Positions 16,868 through 25,799 of a stretch of DNA of 64,000 nucleotides are shown piece after piece. How positions within the stretch are numbered: the first letter of the stretch is position 1; each line of letters begins with the position of its first letter. A program made the translations under genes and the position numbers. Below the pieces are notes generated by a model. It made no database searches. It saw only the letters and a program-made list of their open reading frames with translations, and was not told the DNA's origin. This stretch comes from Micromonospora parva (GTDB taxonomy: Bacteria; Actinomycetota; Actinomycetes; Mycobacteriales; Micromonosporaceae), in assembly GCF_000718515.1 (NCBI RefSeq), contig NZ_JNZS01000014.1, forward strand, positions 1 to 64,000, read 5' to 3'.

Positions 16868-18328
16868 ATGCCTGGTCAACTCGTGCCGGTGAACCCTCAC
16901 CACATGGACCCCGCCGAATTCCGTCGCGCCGGGCACGCCGTCGTCGACTGGATCGCCGACTACTGGGCGACAGTGGAGCAACGACCGGTCACACCGACCG
17001 CTCCCCCGGGCACCGTGGCCGCCGCCCTGCCCGGCGCCCCGCCCACCACCGGCGGCGAACCGGTCGAGGCGGTCCTCGCCGACCTGGACTCGATCGTCGT
17101 ACCGGGGCTGACCCACTGGCAGCACCCGAGCTTCTTCGGCTACTTCCCGGCCAACACCTCCGGCCCGAGTGTGCTCGGCGACCTGGTCAGCGCCGGGCTC
17201 GGCGTCCAGGGCATGCTCTGGGCCACCAGCCCGGCCTGCACCGAACTGGAGACGGTGATGATGGACTGGCTGGCCCACCTGATGGACCTGCCACAACGGT
17301 TCCACTCGACCGGCACCGGCGGTGGGGTCATCCAGGACTCGGCCTCGTCGGCGACGCTGGTGGCCACCCTGGCCGCGCTGCACCGGGCCAGCGACGGCCG
17401 GTGGCGTCACGCCGGCATCGACCGGCGCTACCGCGCCTACACCTCCGTGCACGGGCACTCGTCCATCGAGAAGGCCGCACGGCTCGCCGGGCTGGGCGAC
17501 GACGGCGTCCGGTCGATCGCCGTGGACCCGGACACCCAGGCGATGCTGCCGGGCGCGCTCCGGACCGCGATCGAGGCCGACCTTGCCGCCGGTGACGTAC
17601 CGGCCATCGTGGTGGCGACCATCGGCACCACCTCCACCACCGCCATCGACCCGCTGCCCGAGATCGGAACCATCTGCGCCGAGTACGGCATCTGGCTGCA
17701 CGTGGACGCCGCGTACGCGGGCGCCGCCGCCGTCTGCCCCGAGCTGCGGTGGTCGCACGCCGGCCTGGAGTACGCCGACTCCTACTGCTTCGACCCGCAC
17801 AAGTGGCTGCTCACCGGCTTCGACTGCGACGCGTTCTGGGTGGCCGACCGGGCGGCGCTGATCGAGGCGCTGACCGTACTGCCGGAATTCCTGCGTAACG
17901 CGGCCTCCGAGTCCGGTGCGGTGATCGACTACCGGGACTGGCAGGTGCCGCTGGGCCGACGGTTCCGAGCCCTCAAGCTGTGGTTCGTGCTGCGCTGGTA
18001 CGGCGTCGAGGGGCTGCGGGCGCACATCCGCTCCGGGGTGACGCTGGCCGAGCGGTTCGCCGAGCGGGTCCGCGCCGACGACCGGTTCGAGGTGGCCGCC
18101 GCGCACCCGTTCTCACTGGTCTGCTTCCGGCTGCGCGCCGACGACGACACCAACGCGGCGTTGCTGGCCTCGGCGAACGCCACCGGACAGGTGCACCTGA
18201 CGCACACCCGGGTCGCCGGCCGGTACACGCTGCGGCTGGCGGTCGGCGCACCGCAGACCACGGAGGCGCACATCGACGCGGCCTGGACCCTGCTCTCCAG
18301 GACCGCCGACACACTGCCCACCCCCTAA
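16868..18328 (+). CDS. Aromatic-L-amino-acid decarboxylase family protein
   Basis: Group II PLP-dependent decarboxylase, 486 aa, converting an aromatic amino acid such as tryptophan or DOPA to its amine and CO2. The PLP lysine is in DPHKWLLT, the ring-stacking His in YTSVHGHSS, and the Asp contacting the pyridine N in HVDAAYAG. Segments HPSFFGYFP and CTELETVMMDW are typical of the family. Substrate cannot be assigned from sequence. The ATG at 16868 is preferred although no clear ribosome site is visible. Confidence 0.9.
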   Translation: MPGQLVPVNPHHMDPAEFRRAGHAVVDWIADYWATVEQRPVTPTAPPGTVAAALPGAPPTTGGEPVEAVLADLDSIVVPGLTHWQHPSFFGYFPANTSGPSVLGDLVSAGLGVQGMLWATSPACTELETVMMDWLAHLMDLPQRFHSTGTGGGVIQDSASSATLVATLAALHRASDGRWRHAGIDRRYRAYTSVHGHSSIEKAARLAGLGDDGVRSIAVDPDTQAMLPGALRTAIEADLAAGDVPAIVVATIGTTSTTAIDPLPEIGTICAEYGIWLHVDAAYAGAAAVCPELRWSHAGLEYADSYCFDPHKWLLTGFDCDAFWVADRAALIEALTVLPEFLRNAASESGAVIDYRDWQVPLGRRFRALKLWFVLRWYGVEGLRAHIRSGVTLAERFAERVRADDRFEVAAAHPFSLVCFRLRADDDTNAALLASANATGQVHLTHTRVAGRYTLRLAVGAPQTTEAHIDAAWTLLSRTADTLPTP

Positions 18329-18442
18329 CCCCACGCCGCACCGCCGATCCACGCCCCTCCCCCGACCTTGCGCGGTTCTCGACGACGAGCAGCGACCGAC
18401 CGGGGCGGGGTTCGGGGCGCCCACCCCCGCAAGGTCACGCTC

Positions 18443-18494
18443 GATCCTGGATGTAGTGGCCACGAAACCCCCGGATGCCACTACATCCAGGATC
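18443..18494. terminator. Perfect 18-bp hairpin, convergent gap
   Basis: Arms 18443-18460 and 18477-18494 pair without mismatch around a 16-nt loop, between the convergent decarboxylase and TauE genes. A second, wider 9-bp inverted repeat (GACCTTGCG at 18364, CGCAAGGTC at 18428) precedes it. It probably acts as a two-way terminator; the outer GATC ends recur in two other hairpins of the window. Confidence 0.75.
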
Positions 18495-18542
18495 TTGCGC
18501 GATCGTGCGGCGGCGCGGGGGTGGGACGCGGACGGCGGGGGG

Positions 18543-19550
18543 TCAGCGTGCGGTGGGGGTACCCGTCGCGGCGAGATCGGCCGGGACCTCGTCGGCAGCG
18601 GCGGCGCGGGACGTCGCGGCACCAGCGGCAGACTCCCCGGCGGGAGCGGGCGCGGCTTCGGCGTGGGCGTGGCGGGTGCGGCGCAGGGCGCGCACGGCCA
18701 GCACCAGGGCGGCCAGCCAGCCGGCGGCCAGGAGCGCGTACACGGCGGGGCGGGCGGGGCCGCCCAGTTCGGCGGAGCGGAGCAGGGTGCGGGCGTTGGT
18801 CAGCACGATCACCCCGCCGACCGCAGCGCCGAGCAGTTGGGCGGGCACGATACGCACCAGCCAGGCGGCCAGCGGGGCGGCGATGAGCCCGCCGATGAGC
18901 AGCGCGGCGACGGTGGGCAGCAGGAACCCCTCCGAGCCCAACCCGATCAGGAAGCCGATGCTGGCCGCGCCGGCCACGACGAACTCGGCGGTGTCCACCG
19001 AGCCGATCACCTTGCGGGGTTCCATCCGGCCGGAGACCAGCAGCGCCGGGGTGGCCACCGGGCCCCACCCGCCGCCGCCGGTCGCGTCGACGAAACCGGC
19101 GACCAGGCCCAGGGGGCCGAGGAAACGACCGCGGAGCCGTCCGCCGACCCGGTCGGTGCGCAGCGGGCGGGCGAAGCGGACCAGAAGGTACGCGCCGAGC
19201 GTGAAGAGGATGCCGGCCATCCACGGCGCGGCGGCCTCGGTGGAGATCGAGCTGAGCACTGTGGCGCCGGCGAAGGCGCCGATCGCGCCGGGCAGCGCGA
19301 TGCGGGTCACGACCCGCCAGTCGACGTTGCCGAACCGCCAGTGCGCGACGCCGGCGGCGAGCGTGGTGCCGATCTCGGCCAGGTGCACCGAGGCCGAGGC
19401 GGCGGCCGGGGCGACCCCGGCGACCAGCAGCAGCGTGGAGGAGGTCAAGCCGTACGCCATGCCGAGCGAACCATCGATCAGTTGCGCGACGAGCCCGACC
19501 AGAGCAAGGACCAACAGCTTGCGCACGAGCACCCCCTGACTTTTCGGCAT
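18543..19550 (-). CDS. TauE/SafE family sulfite/sulfonate exporter-like permease
   Basis: Membrane protein of the TauE/SafE (DUF81) family, 335 aa, with about eight hydrophobic helices in two repeats (LVGLVAQLIDGSLGMAYG and LGLVAGFVDATGGGGWGP). The Pro/Ala/Glu-rich C-terminal tail of about 50 residues is probably cytoplasmic. Such proteins export sulfite, sulfoacetate or similar anions. The ATG at 19550 abuts its AGGAG, so the GTG at 19526, preceded by AGGGG, is a good alternative start. It lies 118 bp downstream of an Rrf2 regulator on the same strand, which hints at sulfur-linked control. Confidence 0.87.
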   Translation of the reverse strand: MPKSQGVLVRKLLVLALVGLVAQLIDGSLGMAYGLTSSTLLLVAGVAPAAASASVHLAEIGTTLAAGVAHWRFGNVDWRVVTRIALPGAIGAFAGATVLSSISTEAAAPWMAGILFTLGAYLLVRFARPLRTDRVGGRLRGRFLGPLGLVAGFVDATGGGGWGPVATPALLVSGRMEPRKVIGSVDTAEFVVAGAASIGFLIGLGSEGFLLPTVAALLIGGLIAAPLAAWLVRIVPAQLLGAAVGGVIVLTNARTLLRSAELGGPARPAVYALLAAGWLAALVLAVRALRRTRHAHAEAAPAPAGESAAGAATSRAAAADEVPADLAATGTPTAR

Positions 19551-19668
19551 CTCCTATCGACTTGGTCGACAATGCGGGATGGGGCAGCCAGGGTCAAGCC
19601 CCCGATCGGTGGATGGGACGCGCCGGGTCAGCGCCCGGGTGACGCCGATCCGGGTGGTGGGCCGGCGA

Positions 19669-20133
19669 TCAGATCCAGGCGCGCGGGTCGGCGGCCAGCT
19701 CGGTGACCCGCGCGGGTAGCGCGCCCGCTGCCACGTCGGCGACGCTCACCAGTTCCAGGATCTCCCGCTCGCTCGCCCGCAGCGCGATCCAGACCTCCTG
19801 GAGGGCGCGGGCCGGGCCGTGGTAGCCGAGCTGCTCGGGGCGCTGCCCGCGGACGTGGGCGAGGGGGCCGTCGATCACCCGGATCACCTCGGCGAGGGAG
19901 ATCTCCTCGGCGGGGCGGGCCAGCCAGTAGCCGCCCTCCGGGCCGCGCTGGGCGTGCACGATGCCGCCCCGGCGCAGCTGCAGCAGGATGCTCTCCAGGA
20001 ACTTCGGCGGAATCTCCTGGGCACGGGCGATCTGGTCGGCCGTGACCGGTCGGCCGCGCCCGGGACCGCTGGCCGTCGCGGCAAGCTCGGCGGCCGCGCG
20101 GAGGGCATAGTCGACCCGGGCGGAGAGGCGCAT
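19669..20133 (-). CDS. Rrf2-family transcriptional regulator
   Basis: Winged-helix regulator, 154 aa. It opens with the family pattern MRLSARVDYALRAAAELA and carries the recognition region IPPKFLESILLQLRRGGIV, then RGPEGGYWLARP. The three Cys that hold an iron-sulfur cluster in IscR/NsrR are absent, so it is closer to the CymR/RisR type that senses through protein contacts or small molecules. The downstream TauE/SafE permease is the likely target or operon partner. The 268-bp gap upstream also serves the divergent yceI. Confidence 0.88.
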   Translation of the reverse strand: MRLSARVDYALRAAAELAATASGPGRGRPVTADQIARAQEIPPKFLESILLQLRRGGIVHAQRGPEGGYWLARPAEEISLAEVIRVIDGPLAHVRGQRPEQLGYHGPARALQEVWIALRASEREILELVSVADVAAGALPARVTELAADPRAWI

Positions 20134-20401
20134 GCCGGCAAGGTTAGTCCCTGGTCAACCGGGCAGGCGGGCGACCCTCGGCCGATCGGCCACGCATCGA
20201 TGAAAAGTGCCGCCGCCGGCACCCGACGCGCGCCGCCGGAACTGACCGGTGCGGCCCGTCATGATCCACCGCGCGGTGGCGGCCGAAATGCCGGCCCGGA
20301 GCGTCCCTATGCTGGGCGTGAAGACGAATGTCCGGCCCTTTACCCGGCCGCCAGCAACATATTGATAAACACCCGGGTCCGCTCGGGGGGAAGGCAACAC
20401 G

Positions 20402-21070
20402 ATGACCGATATCGCGACCCGCACCTGGGATGGCATGACCATCCCGGTCGCCGGCACCTATCTTCTCGATCAGGCGCACAAGCGGATCGGTTTCCTGTCC
20501 CGGCACATGATGGTCAGCCCGGTACGCGGCGAGTTCGCCGAGGCCACGGCGCAGATCACCGTCGCCGATGACCCGCTGCTCTCCTCGGTGACGGCCACCA
20601 TCATGTCGGCGAGCATCACCACCGGGAGCGTCGATCGGGACACGCATCTGAAGAGTGCCGATTTCCTCGACGTGGAGCGCTTTCCCACCCTCGAATATCG
20701 AAGCACCGGTATCACATGGCAGGGCAACGAGGACCCCATATTCCAGTGGGCGCGCCTGCGCAACCACCGGCTGGGCGGACGAGGCCGGAGTCACATTGTT
20801 CCGCCGCAGTCCGACGGTATTCCCGGACGATTCGTCCTCACCGGTGAGCTGACCGTGAAGGGAATCACCCGGGCCGTCGACCTGGAGGTGAATTTCGGCG
20901 GCGCTCGTCGTGATCCGTACGGGCAGAACATCTTCGGATTCAGCGCGACGGCGAGCATCAACCGCGAGGACTACGGCCTGCTCTGGAACGTCGTCCTGGA
21001 GAGCGGCGGGGTGCTGGTCGGCAAGACGGTGCAGATCGAGATCGCCGGAGAGGCCATCTACCAGGCCTGA
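20402..21070 (+). CDS. YceI family protein
   Basis: YceI-like lipocalin-fold protein, 222 aa, which in this family binds isoprenoid-type lipids. The typical opening (IPVAGTYLLDQAHKRIGFLSRH) and DTHLKSADFLDVERFP are present. There is no signal peptide, as in most actinobacterial members. A segment of about 25 residues (WARLRNHRLGGRGRSHIV and flanks) is inserted before the GELTVKGITR strand. Codon use is visibly less GC-biased than in neighbours (ATA, AAT, TAT and CGA codons occur), which may indicate recent arrival. GGGGAAGG lies eight bases before the ATG. Confidence 0.9.
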   Translation: MTDIATRTWDGMTIPVAGTYLLDQAHKRIGFLSRHMMVSPVRGEFAEATAQITVADDPLLSSVTATIMSASITTGSVDRDTHLKSADFLDVERFPTLEYRSTGITWQGNEDPIFQWARLRNHRLGGRGRSHIVPPQSDGIPGRFVLTGELTVKGITRAVDLEVNFGGARRDPYGQNIFGFSATASINREDYGLLWNVVLESGGVLVGKTVQIEIAGEAIYQA

Positions 21071-21077
21071 CCCGCCG

Positions 21078-21105
21078 CATCCCCGCCAGGAGCCTGGCGG
21101 GGATG
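21078..21105. terminator. Bidirectional hairpin between yceI and tesB
   Basis: Perfect 12-bp arms CATCCCCGCCAG and CTGGCGGGGATG with a 4-nt loop fill the 45-bp gap between two convergent genes. Confidence 0.8.
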
Positions 21106-21115
21106 GGTGGACGCG

Positions 21116-22000
21116 TCAGGCGCCGACGCGGCGCAGCAGACCCTCCTGGACGGCGCTGGCGATCTGCCGGCCGTCAGTGGTGAACATCCGGCCGGTGGCC
21201 AGCCCGCGCGCGCCGGACGCGGACGGGCTCAAACAGTCGTAGAGGAACCACTCGTCGGCCCGGAACGGCCGGTGAAACCACAGCGCGTGGTCCAGGCTCG
21301 CGCCGACCAACCCGCCCGGCCCCCACACCTCGCCGTGCGCGGAGAGCACCGAGTCCAGCAGGGTGAGGTCCGAGGCGTAGGTGAGCGCGCAGGCGTGCAG
21401 CAGTGGGTCGTCGGGCAGTTTGCCGTCGATGCGCATCCAGACGCGCTGGTGCGGGTCGGCGGGCCGGTCGCCGGGGCGGACCCAGCCGGGCTCACCCACG
21501 TAACGCACGTCGATCGGACGCGGGATCTGACCCCAGATGCCCAGCCGCTCCGGGTAGCGGGAGAGCCGGTCGCTCATCGTCGGCACGTCCTGCGGCATCG
21601 GGACGTCCAGCGGGGCCGTGACCTGGTGGTCCAGGCCCTCCTCGGCCCGCTGGAACGACGCCGACATGAAGAAGATCGGCTTGTCGTGCTGCAGGGCGAC
21701 GGCCCGGCGGACCGAGAAGGACCGCCCGTCGCGGATGTTCTCCACCTGGTACTCGATCGGCTCGACCGGGTCGCCGGGGCGGACGAAGTAGCCGTGCAGC
21801 GAGTGCACGAACCGCTCCGGGTCGACGGTGCGGCCGGCGGCGACCAGGGCCTGGCCGGCAACCTGGCCGCCGTACACCCGTTGTGGGCCGACCGGGGGGC
21901 TCATCCCCCGGAAGGTCATCTCCCCGGTCGGATCGAGGTCCAGCACCTCCAGCAGCTGGTCCACCGCCGCCTGGCCGACCGCGACCCGACCGTCGCTCAC
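21116..22000 (-). CDS. tesB: Acyl-CoA thioesterase II
   Basis: TesB-type acyl-CoA thioesterase, 294 aa, double hot-dog fold, hydrolysing acyl-CoA to free acid and CoA. Seen are VYGGQVAGQALVAA near residue 45, the catalytic-region segment HSLHGYFVRPG, and the C-terminal HALWFHRPFRADEWF with its conserved Asp. It overlaps pyk by 4 bp (ATGA), so the two are an operon. The pyk-tesB adjacency is also found in mycobacteria. Confidence 0.94.
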   Translation of the reverse strand: MSDGRVAVGQAAVDQLLEVLDLDPTGEMTFRGMSPPVGPQRVYGGQVAGQALVAAGRTVDPERFVHSLHGYFVRPGDPVEPIEYQVENIRDGRSFSVRRAVALQHDKPIFFMSASFQRAEEGLDHQVTAPLDVPMPQDVPTMSDRLSRYPERLGIWGQIPRPIDVRYVGEPGWVRPGDRPADPHQRVWMRIDGKLPDDPLLHACALTYASDLTLLDSVLSAHGEVWGPGGLVGASLDHALWFHRPFRADEWFLYDCLSPSASGARGLATGRMFTTDGRQIASAVQEGLLRRVGA

Positions 22001-23445
22001 TGCAGCGCCCGCGCCGACGCGGCGTCGACCAGCGAGCCGAGCTGGTGTACGCGCAGCGTGTTGGTCGAGCCGGGGGTGCCGGGAGGGCTACCCGCCACGA
22101 TCACCACGTAGTCGCCGGGGTTGGCCCGGTCGAGGCCGAGCAGCGCCTGGTCGACCTGGCGGAACATGTCGTCGGTGTGCTGCACGAACGGCATCAGGAA
22201 GGTCTCCACGCCCCAGGTGAGGGCGAGCTGGTCGCGCACCTCGGGGACCGGCGTGAAGGCCAGCAGCGGCAGGTCGCAGTGCAGCCGGGACAGCCGGCGC
22301 ACGGTGTCACCGGTCTGCGAGAAGGCGACGAGCGCCTTGGCGTTGATGGCCCGGGCGATCGACGAGGCGGCGACGGTGAGGGCGCCACCGTGGGTACGCG
22401 GGTCGTGCTGCAACCGCGGCACCCCGATCGAACCGGCCTCGGTGGTCGTCACGATCTTGGCCATGGTGCTGACGGTGAGCACCGGGTACTTGCCGACGCT
22501 GGTCTCGCCGGAGAGCATCACCGCGTCCGCGCCGTCGAGCACCGCGTTGGCGACGTCGGACGCCTCCGCCCGGGTGGGGCGGGAGTTCTCGATCATCGAG
22601 TCGAGCATCTGGGTGGCCACGATGACGGGCTTGGCGTTCTCCCGGCACAGCTGCACGGCGCGCTTCTGCACCAGCGGGACCTCGTCCAGCGGCATCTCGA
22701 CACCGAGGTCACCACGGGCGACCATGACGCCGTCGAAGGCCAGCACGATGGCCTCCAAGTGCTCCACCGCCTCCGGCTTCTCGACCTTGGCCAGCACCGG
22801 CCGGAACACGCCCTCCTCGGCCATGATGCCGTGCACGAGCTTGATGTCCTCGGCGGAGCGGACGAAGGAGAGCGCCACCAGGTCGACACCGAGACCCAGG
22901 GAGAAGCGCAGGTCCTCGGCGTCCTTCTCCGACATGGCGGGCACGCTGACCGCCACGTTGGGCAGCGACACGCCCTTGTTGTTGGAAACCGGGCCGCCCT
23001 CGGTGACGAGGCAGCGGATGTCGTTGCCGGTGACGTCGGTGACCTCGACGGCGACCCGACCGTCGTCGATCAGCAGCCGGTCACCGGGCTTCACCTCCTG
23101 CGGCAGCTTGCGGTAGGTGCAGGAGACCCGCTCCTTGGTGCCGATGATGTCGTCGCCGGTGATGACGACCGAGTCACCGGTGCGCCACTCGTGCGGGCCG
23201 TCGGCGAACCGACCGAGCCGGATCTTGGGGCCCTGCAGGTCGGCGAGGACGGCGACCGGCTTACCCGCTGCCTCCGACGCCTCCCGGACCAGTCGATAGA
23301 CCGCCTCGTGGTCGGCGTGGCTGCCGTGACTGAAGTTCAGCCTCGCCACGTTCATGCCGGCCTCGACGAGACCCCGGATGCGCTCCGGGGACGAGGTGGC
23401 GGGACCAAGAGTGCAGACGATCTTCGCGCGGCGTGTCACGCCCAT
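21997..23445 (-). CDS. pyk: Pyruvate kinase
   Basis: Glycolytic pyruvate kinase, 482 aa, making pyruvate and ATP from phosphoenolpyruvate and ADP. The substrate and K+ site segments RLNFSHG and LADLQGPKIR, the catalytic Lys in KVEKPEAVEHL, metal ligands around ARGDLGVEMP, and SGETSVGKYP are all intact. The effector-binding C-terminal domain is complete. GAAGGAG lies about ten bases before ATG 23445. The 234-bp region upstream should contain the pyk-tesB promoter; I found no RNA gene there. Confidence 0.96.
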   Translation of the reverse strand: MGVTRRAKIVCTLGPATSSPERIRGLVEAGMNVARLNFSHGSHADHEAVYRLVREASEAAGKPVAVLADLQGPKIRLGRFADGPHEWRTGDSVVITGDDIIGTKERVSCTYRKLPQEVKPGDRLLIDDGRVAVEVTDVTGNDIRCLVTEGGPVSNNKGVSLPNVAVSVPAMSEKDAEDLRFSLGLGVDLVALSFVRSAEDIKLVHGIMAEEGVFRPVLAKVEKPEAVEHLEAIVLAFDGVMVARGDLGVEMPLDEVPLVQKRAVQLCRENAKPVIVATQMLDSMIENSRPTRAEASDVANAVLDGADAVMLSGETSVGKYPVLTVSTMAKIVTTTEAGSIGVPRLQHDPRTHGGALTVAASSIARAINAKALVAFSQTGDTVRRLSRLHCDLPLLAFTPVPEVRDQLALTWGVETFLMPFVQHTDDMFRQVDQALLGLDRANPGDYVVIVAGSPPGTPGSTNTLRVHQLGSLVDAASARALQ

Positions 23446-23635
23446 CAGGCTAGTCTCTCCTTCAGGTCGGACTCGGGTCCGACCCCTTGCAGGCAGCGGA
23501 ACATGTGTCCAACGACGCGCGGCGCGCGTCGGGCCGGCGGGCGGAACCGCACCGGGAACGTTGTGGCGACGGGCATCAGCGACCGCGCGCCGGGAATCGT
23601 ACGCCTCCAGTGGCGTGCGCTGTCGGGGTGCTCCC

Positions 23636-23688
23636 GGCGGCGGCTCACTCCGGACGCCCTGACGGCGGCAGGCGGCGGCTCACTCCGG
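23636..23688. repeat. 18-bp direct repeat at oxidase 3' end
   Basis: GGCGGCGGCTCACTCCGG occurs at 23636-23653 and again at 23671-23688. The second copy contains the stop codon and last codons of the FAD oxidase. It is a short tail duplication with no evident function. Confidence 0.7.
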
Positions 23689-25062
23689 GTGCACCGAGGG
23701 CGGCAGGGTCGGCACCGCGTGCAGCAGGTCACGGGGGTCGTAGCGGCGCTTGGCGTGGCGCAGCCGCGCCCAGTTCGCGCCGTAGGCGAGCCGGACCCGG
23801 TCGGTCTCCTGCGGGGCGAGCAGGTTGGGGTAACCACCGGGCAAGGCCTGCGGGGCGAGCGCCGCCGAGGTCCGCTCGGCCCACTCCTGGTGCGGGCCGG
23901 CCGGCTCGCCGGGCGCCCACACCGCGATGATCTCGGCCATCAGGTGGTCGGCACGCAGTCCGAACGCTGTGTCGGCGGGTCGGACCCGGGTGGCCGCGCC
24001 GTGGAAGTGGTGCACTGCCAGCGCGGAGAATGGCGAGGTGACCTGCCGGGCCGCGTCGACGAGCGTGTCCACGGTGCTGTCGGTGAGCGCGGGCAGCCAT
24101 CGGGTCCGCAGCAGGTAGTGGTTGCCGTCGACCATTCCGCCGCCGAACATCCGCAGCGCGTCCGCGTACGGCATCGGGCCGATCTGGTCGACCAGCGGGG
24201 TGCCCAGCGCGCGCAGCCGGTCCATCCACGGCAGCCCGGCGTCCAGGTCCGGGCCGCTGTAGAACGGGCAGACGAAGATCACCGGCTCGCCGGCCGGGCC
24301 GGGCAGGAAGCCGGCCATCACTGTCAGTTCGTCCGGCGCCTCGGCGACCAGCGCGCCATAGCCGCGCAGGACGGCCGGGGCCTCGGACAGCGCGAACATG
24401 ATCATGCCGGCCAGCACCCCGCGCAGCCGGTGCGCGCGGAACCGCAGCTCGGTGACGATGCCGAGGTTCCCGCCGCCGCCGCGCAGCGCCCAGTACAGCT
24501 CGGCGTCGTGGCGCGGGTCGGCGGTGACCCGGCGGCCGTCGGCGAGAACCACCTGCGCGCCGAGCAGACTGTCCAGGGACAGACCGAACCGACCACACAG
24601 CGGGCCGTACCCGCCGGCGAGGGTGAGCCCGGCCATCCCCACGGCGTCGACCACGCCGGTCGGCACCACCAGGTCGTACGGGCGGGCGGCGGCGAGCAGC
24701 TCGGCCGCCGTGGCGCCGCCGCCGATGGTCACCGTGGGCGCGTCCGGGTCGACCCGGACGGCGCGCAGCCCGGTCAGGTCGAGCACCAGGGCACCGTCGC
24801 GCAGGGCCCGGCCGGCCCAGTCGTGCCCGCCGGAGCGGACCGAGACGGGCAGGTGGCAGCGGGCGGCGACGCGGATCGCCTCGGCCACCTCGTCGGCCTC
24901 CTGGCAGTGGGCGACCAGCGCGGGCGTCCGCGCCACCGCACCGTTCCAGAGTTGGGTGGTGGCGGCGTAACCGGGATCGCCCGGCTCGTGCAGCCGGTCG
25001 CCGAGCAGGGCACGTAGTCGGGCGGCGGCGGATGCGACATCACCGGTGGCGGCGGAGGTCAT
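23680..25062 (-). CDS. FAD-binding oxidoreductase, berberine-bridge type
   Basis: Flavoprotein of the FAD_binding_4/BBE family, 460 aa. The covalent-FAD His is in SVRSGGHDWAG, the pyrophosphate-binding region is TIGGGATAAELL, and LRGGGGNLGIVTELRFRAH is typical. The C-terminal BBE motif (RRYDPRDLLHAVPTL) is recognisable, although Asn is replaced by Asp. The Cys of bicovalent members is not evident. Such enzymes oxidise sugars or secondary metabolites with O2. ATG 25062 has GAGGAG five bases upstream; longer frames from further upstream are not supported. Confidence 0.88.
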   Translation of the reverse strand: MTSAATGDVASAAARLRALLGDRLHEPGDPGYAATTQLWNGAVARTPALVAHCQEADEVAEAIRVAARCHLPVSVRSGGHDWAGRALRDGALVLDLTGLRAVRVDPDAPTVTIGGGATAAELLAAARPYDLVVPTGVVDAVGMAGLTLAGGYGPLCGRFGLSLDSLLGAQVVLADGRRVTADPRHDAELYWALRGGGGNLGIVTELRFRAHRLRGVLAGMIMFALSEAPAVLRGYGALVAEAPDELTVMAGFLPGPAGEPVIFVCPFYSGPDLDAGLPWMDRLRALGTPLVDQIGPMPYADALRMFGGGMVDGNHYLLRTRWLPALTDSTVDTLVDAARQVTSPFSALAVHHFHGAATRVRPADTAFGLRADHLMAEIIAVWAPGEPAGPHQEWAERTSAALAPQALPGGYPNLLAPQETDRVRLAYGANWARLRHAKRRYDPRDLLHAVPTLPPSVHPE

Positions 25063-25193
25063 GGCGACTCCTCGACCGGGGCCGACCCACGACACCGGGT
25101 ACGCCCCGGCGGCGGCCCGCGCAGGGCGCGACCGTAGCACCGGCAGGCGGGCGAGCGCCGTCGCCATCACGACAGCCACCGATGGACGGCTGC

Positions 25194-25556
25194 TCAGCTC
25201 CCCGCTTTGACCAGCGGAAACTCCAGGGAACCCGCCGGGCAGAGGAAGGTCAGCACTTCCACCCGGTAGAGCCCGGCCTGCACCGCGGGGTCGGCCTCCA
25301 GCACGCTGCGGACGTCGTCGACGCTGCCGGTGCGGGCCAGCCCGAACCCGATCGGCGGATCCGGCTCGCGGGCCGGCCCGTCCACTGAGCCGGCGACCAG
25401 GATGATGCCGCGTCGCTGCAACGCCTGCATGTGCTCGGTGTGCTCGGCCTGCAACCGCTGCACCGTCTCGGCGGGCAGAGCCCGCCCGGCCGCGCCGGGA
25501 TAGATCACGATGCACTCGTACGTGTCGAGCGCGAAGTTGACCTGCGGCACTCCCAT
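25194..25556 (-). CDS. YCII-related domain protein
   Basis: Small single-domain protein, 120 aa, of the YciI/YCII ferredoxin-like fold. It shows YECIVIYPG at the first strand, the helix ETVQRLQAEHTEHMQALQ and the His-containing turn, then VDGPAREPDPPIGFGLART and a final GLYRVEVLTFL strand. Family members act as small enzymes or oligomeric binding proteins; the substrate is unknown. The ATG at 25556 has GGAGGG upstream. Confidence 0.8.
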   Translation of the reverse strand: MGVPQVNFALDTYECIVIYPGAAGRALPAETVQRLQAEHTEHMQALQRRGIILVAGSVDGPAREPDPPIGFGLARTGSVDDVRSVLEADPAVQAGLYRVEVLTFLCPAGSLEFPLVKAGS

Positions 25557-25799
25557 GGGTGCTCCCTCCACCGTCGCGCCGGAAACGCACCGGCTCCGGC
25601 CAGCGTCGCACGGACACCCCGGTCGTACCGGGTGCTTCCCGGCAACTCGGCTCGGCGCGCCCACGGCGTGTCCGCGCCCACACTCGACCGACCGGCGGCA
25701 TGGCAGCGGAGTTCCGGGGGATGATCCATCAGTGGCGGGTGGGCTCTTCACGCCCGCGCTGTCCACGCCCGCCACGACGAGACGATTGGGGATCGGGCA

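Noticed and set aside
23446..23679. Possible tRNA or small RNA between pyk and the FAD oxidase
   Set aside because: Neither strand gives a T-arm with paired acceptor ends; only a short direct repeat is found.
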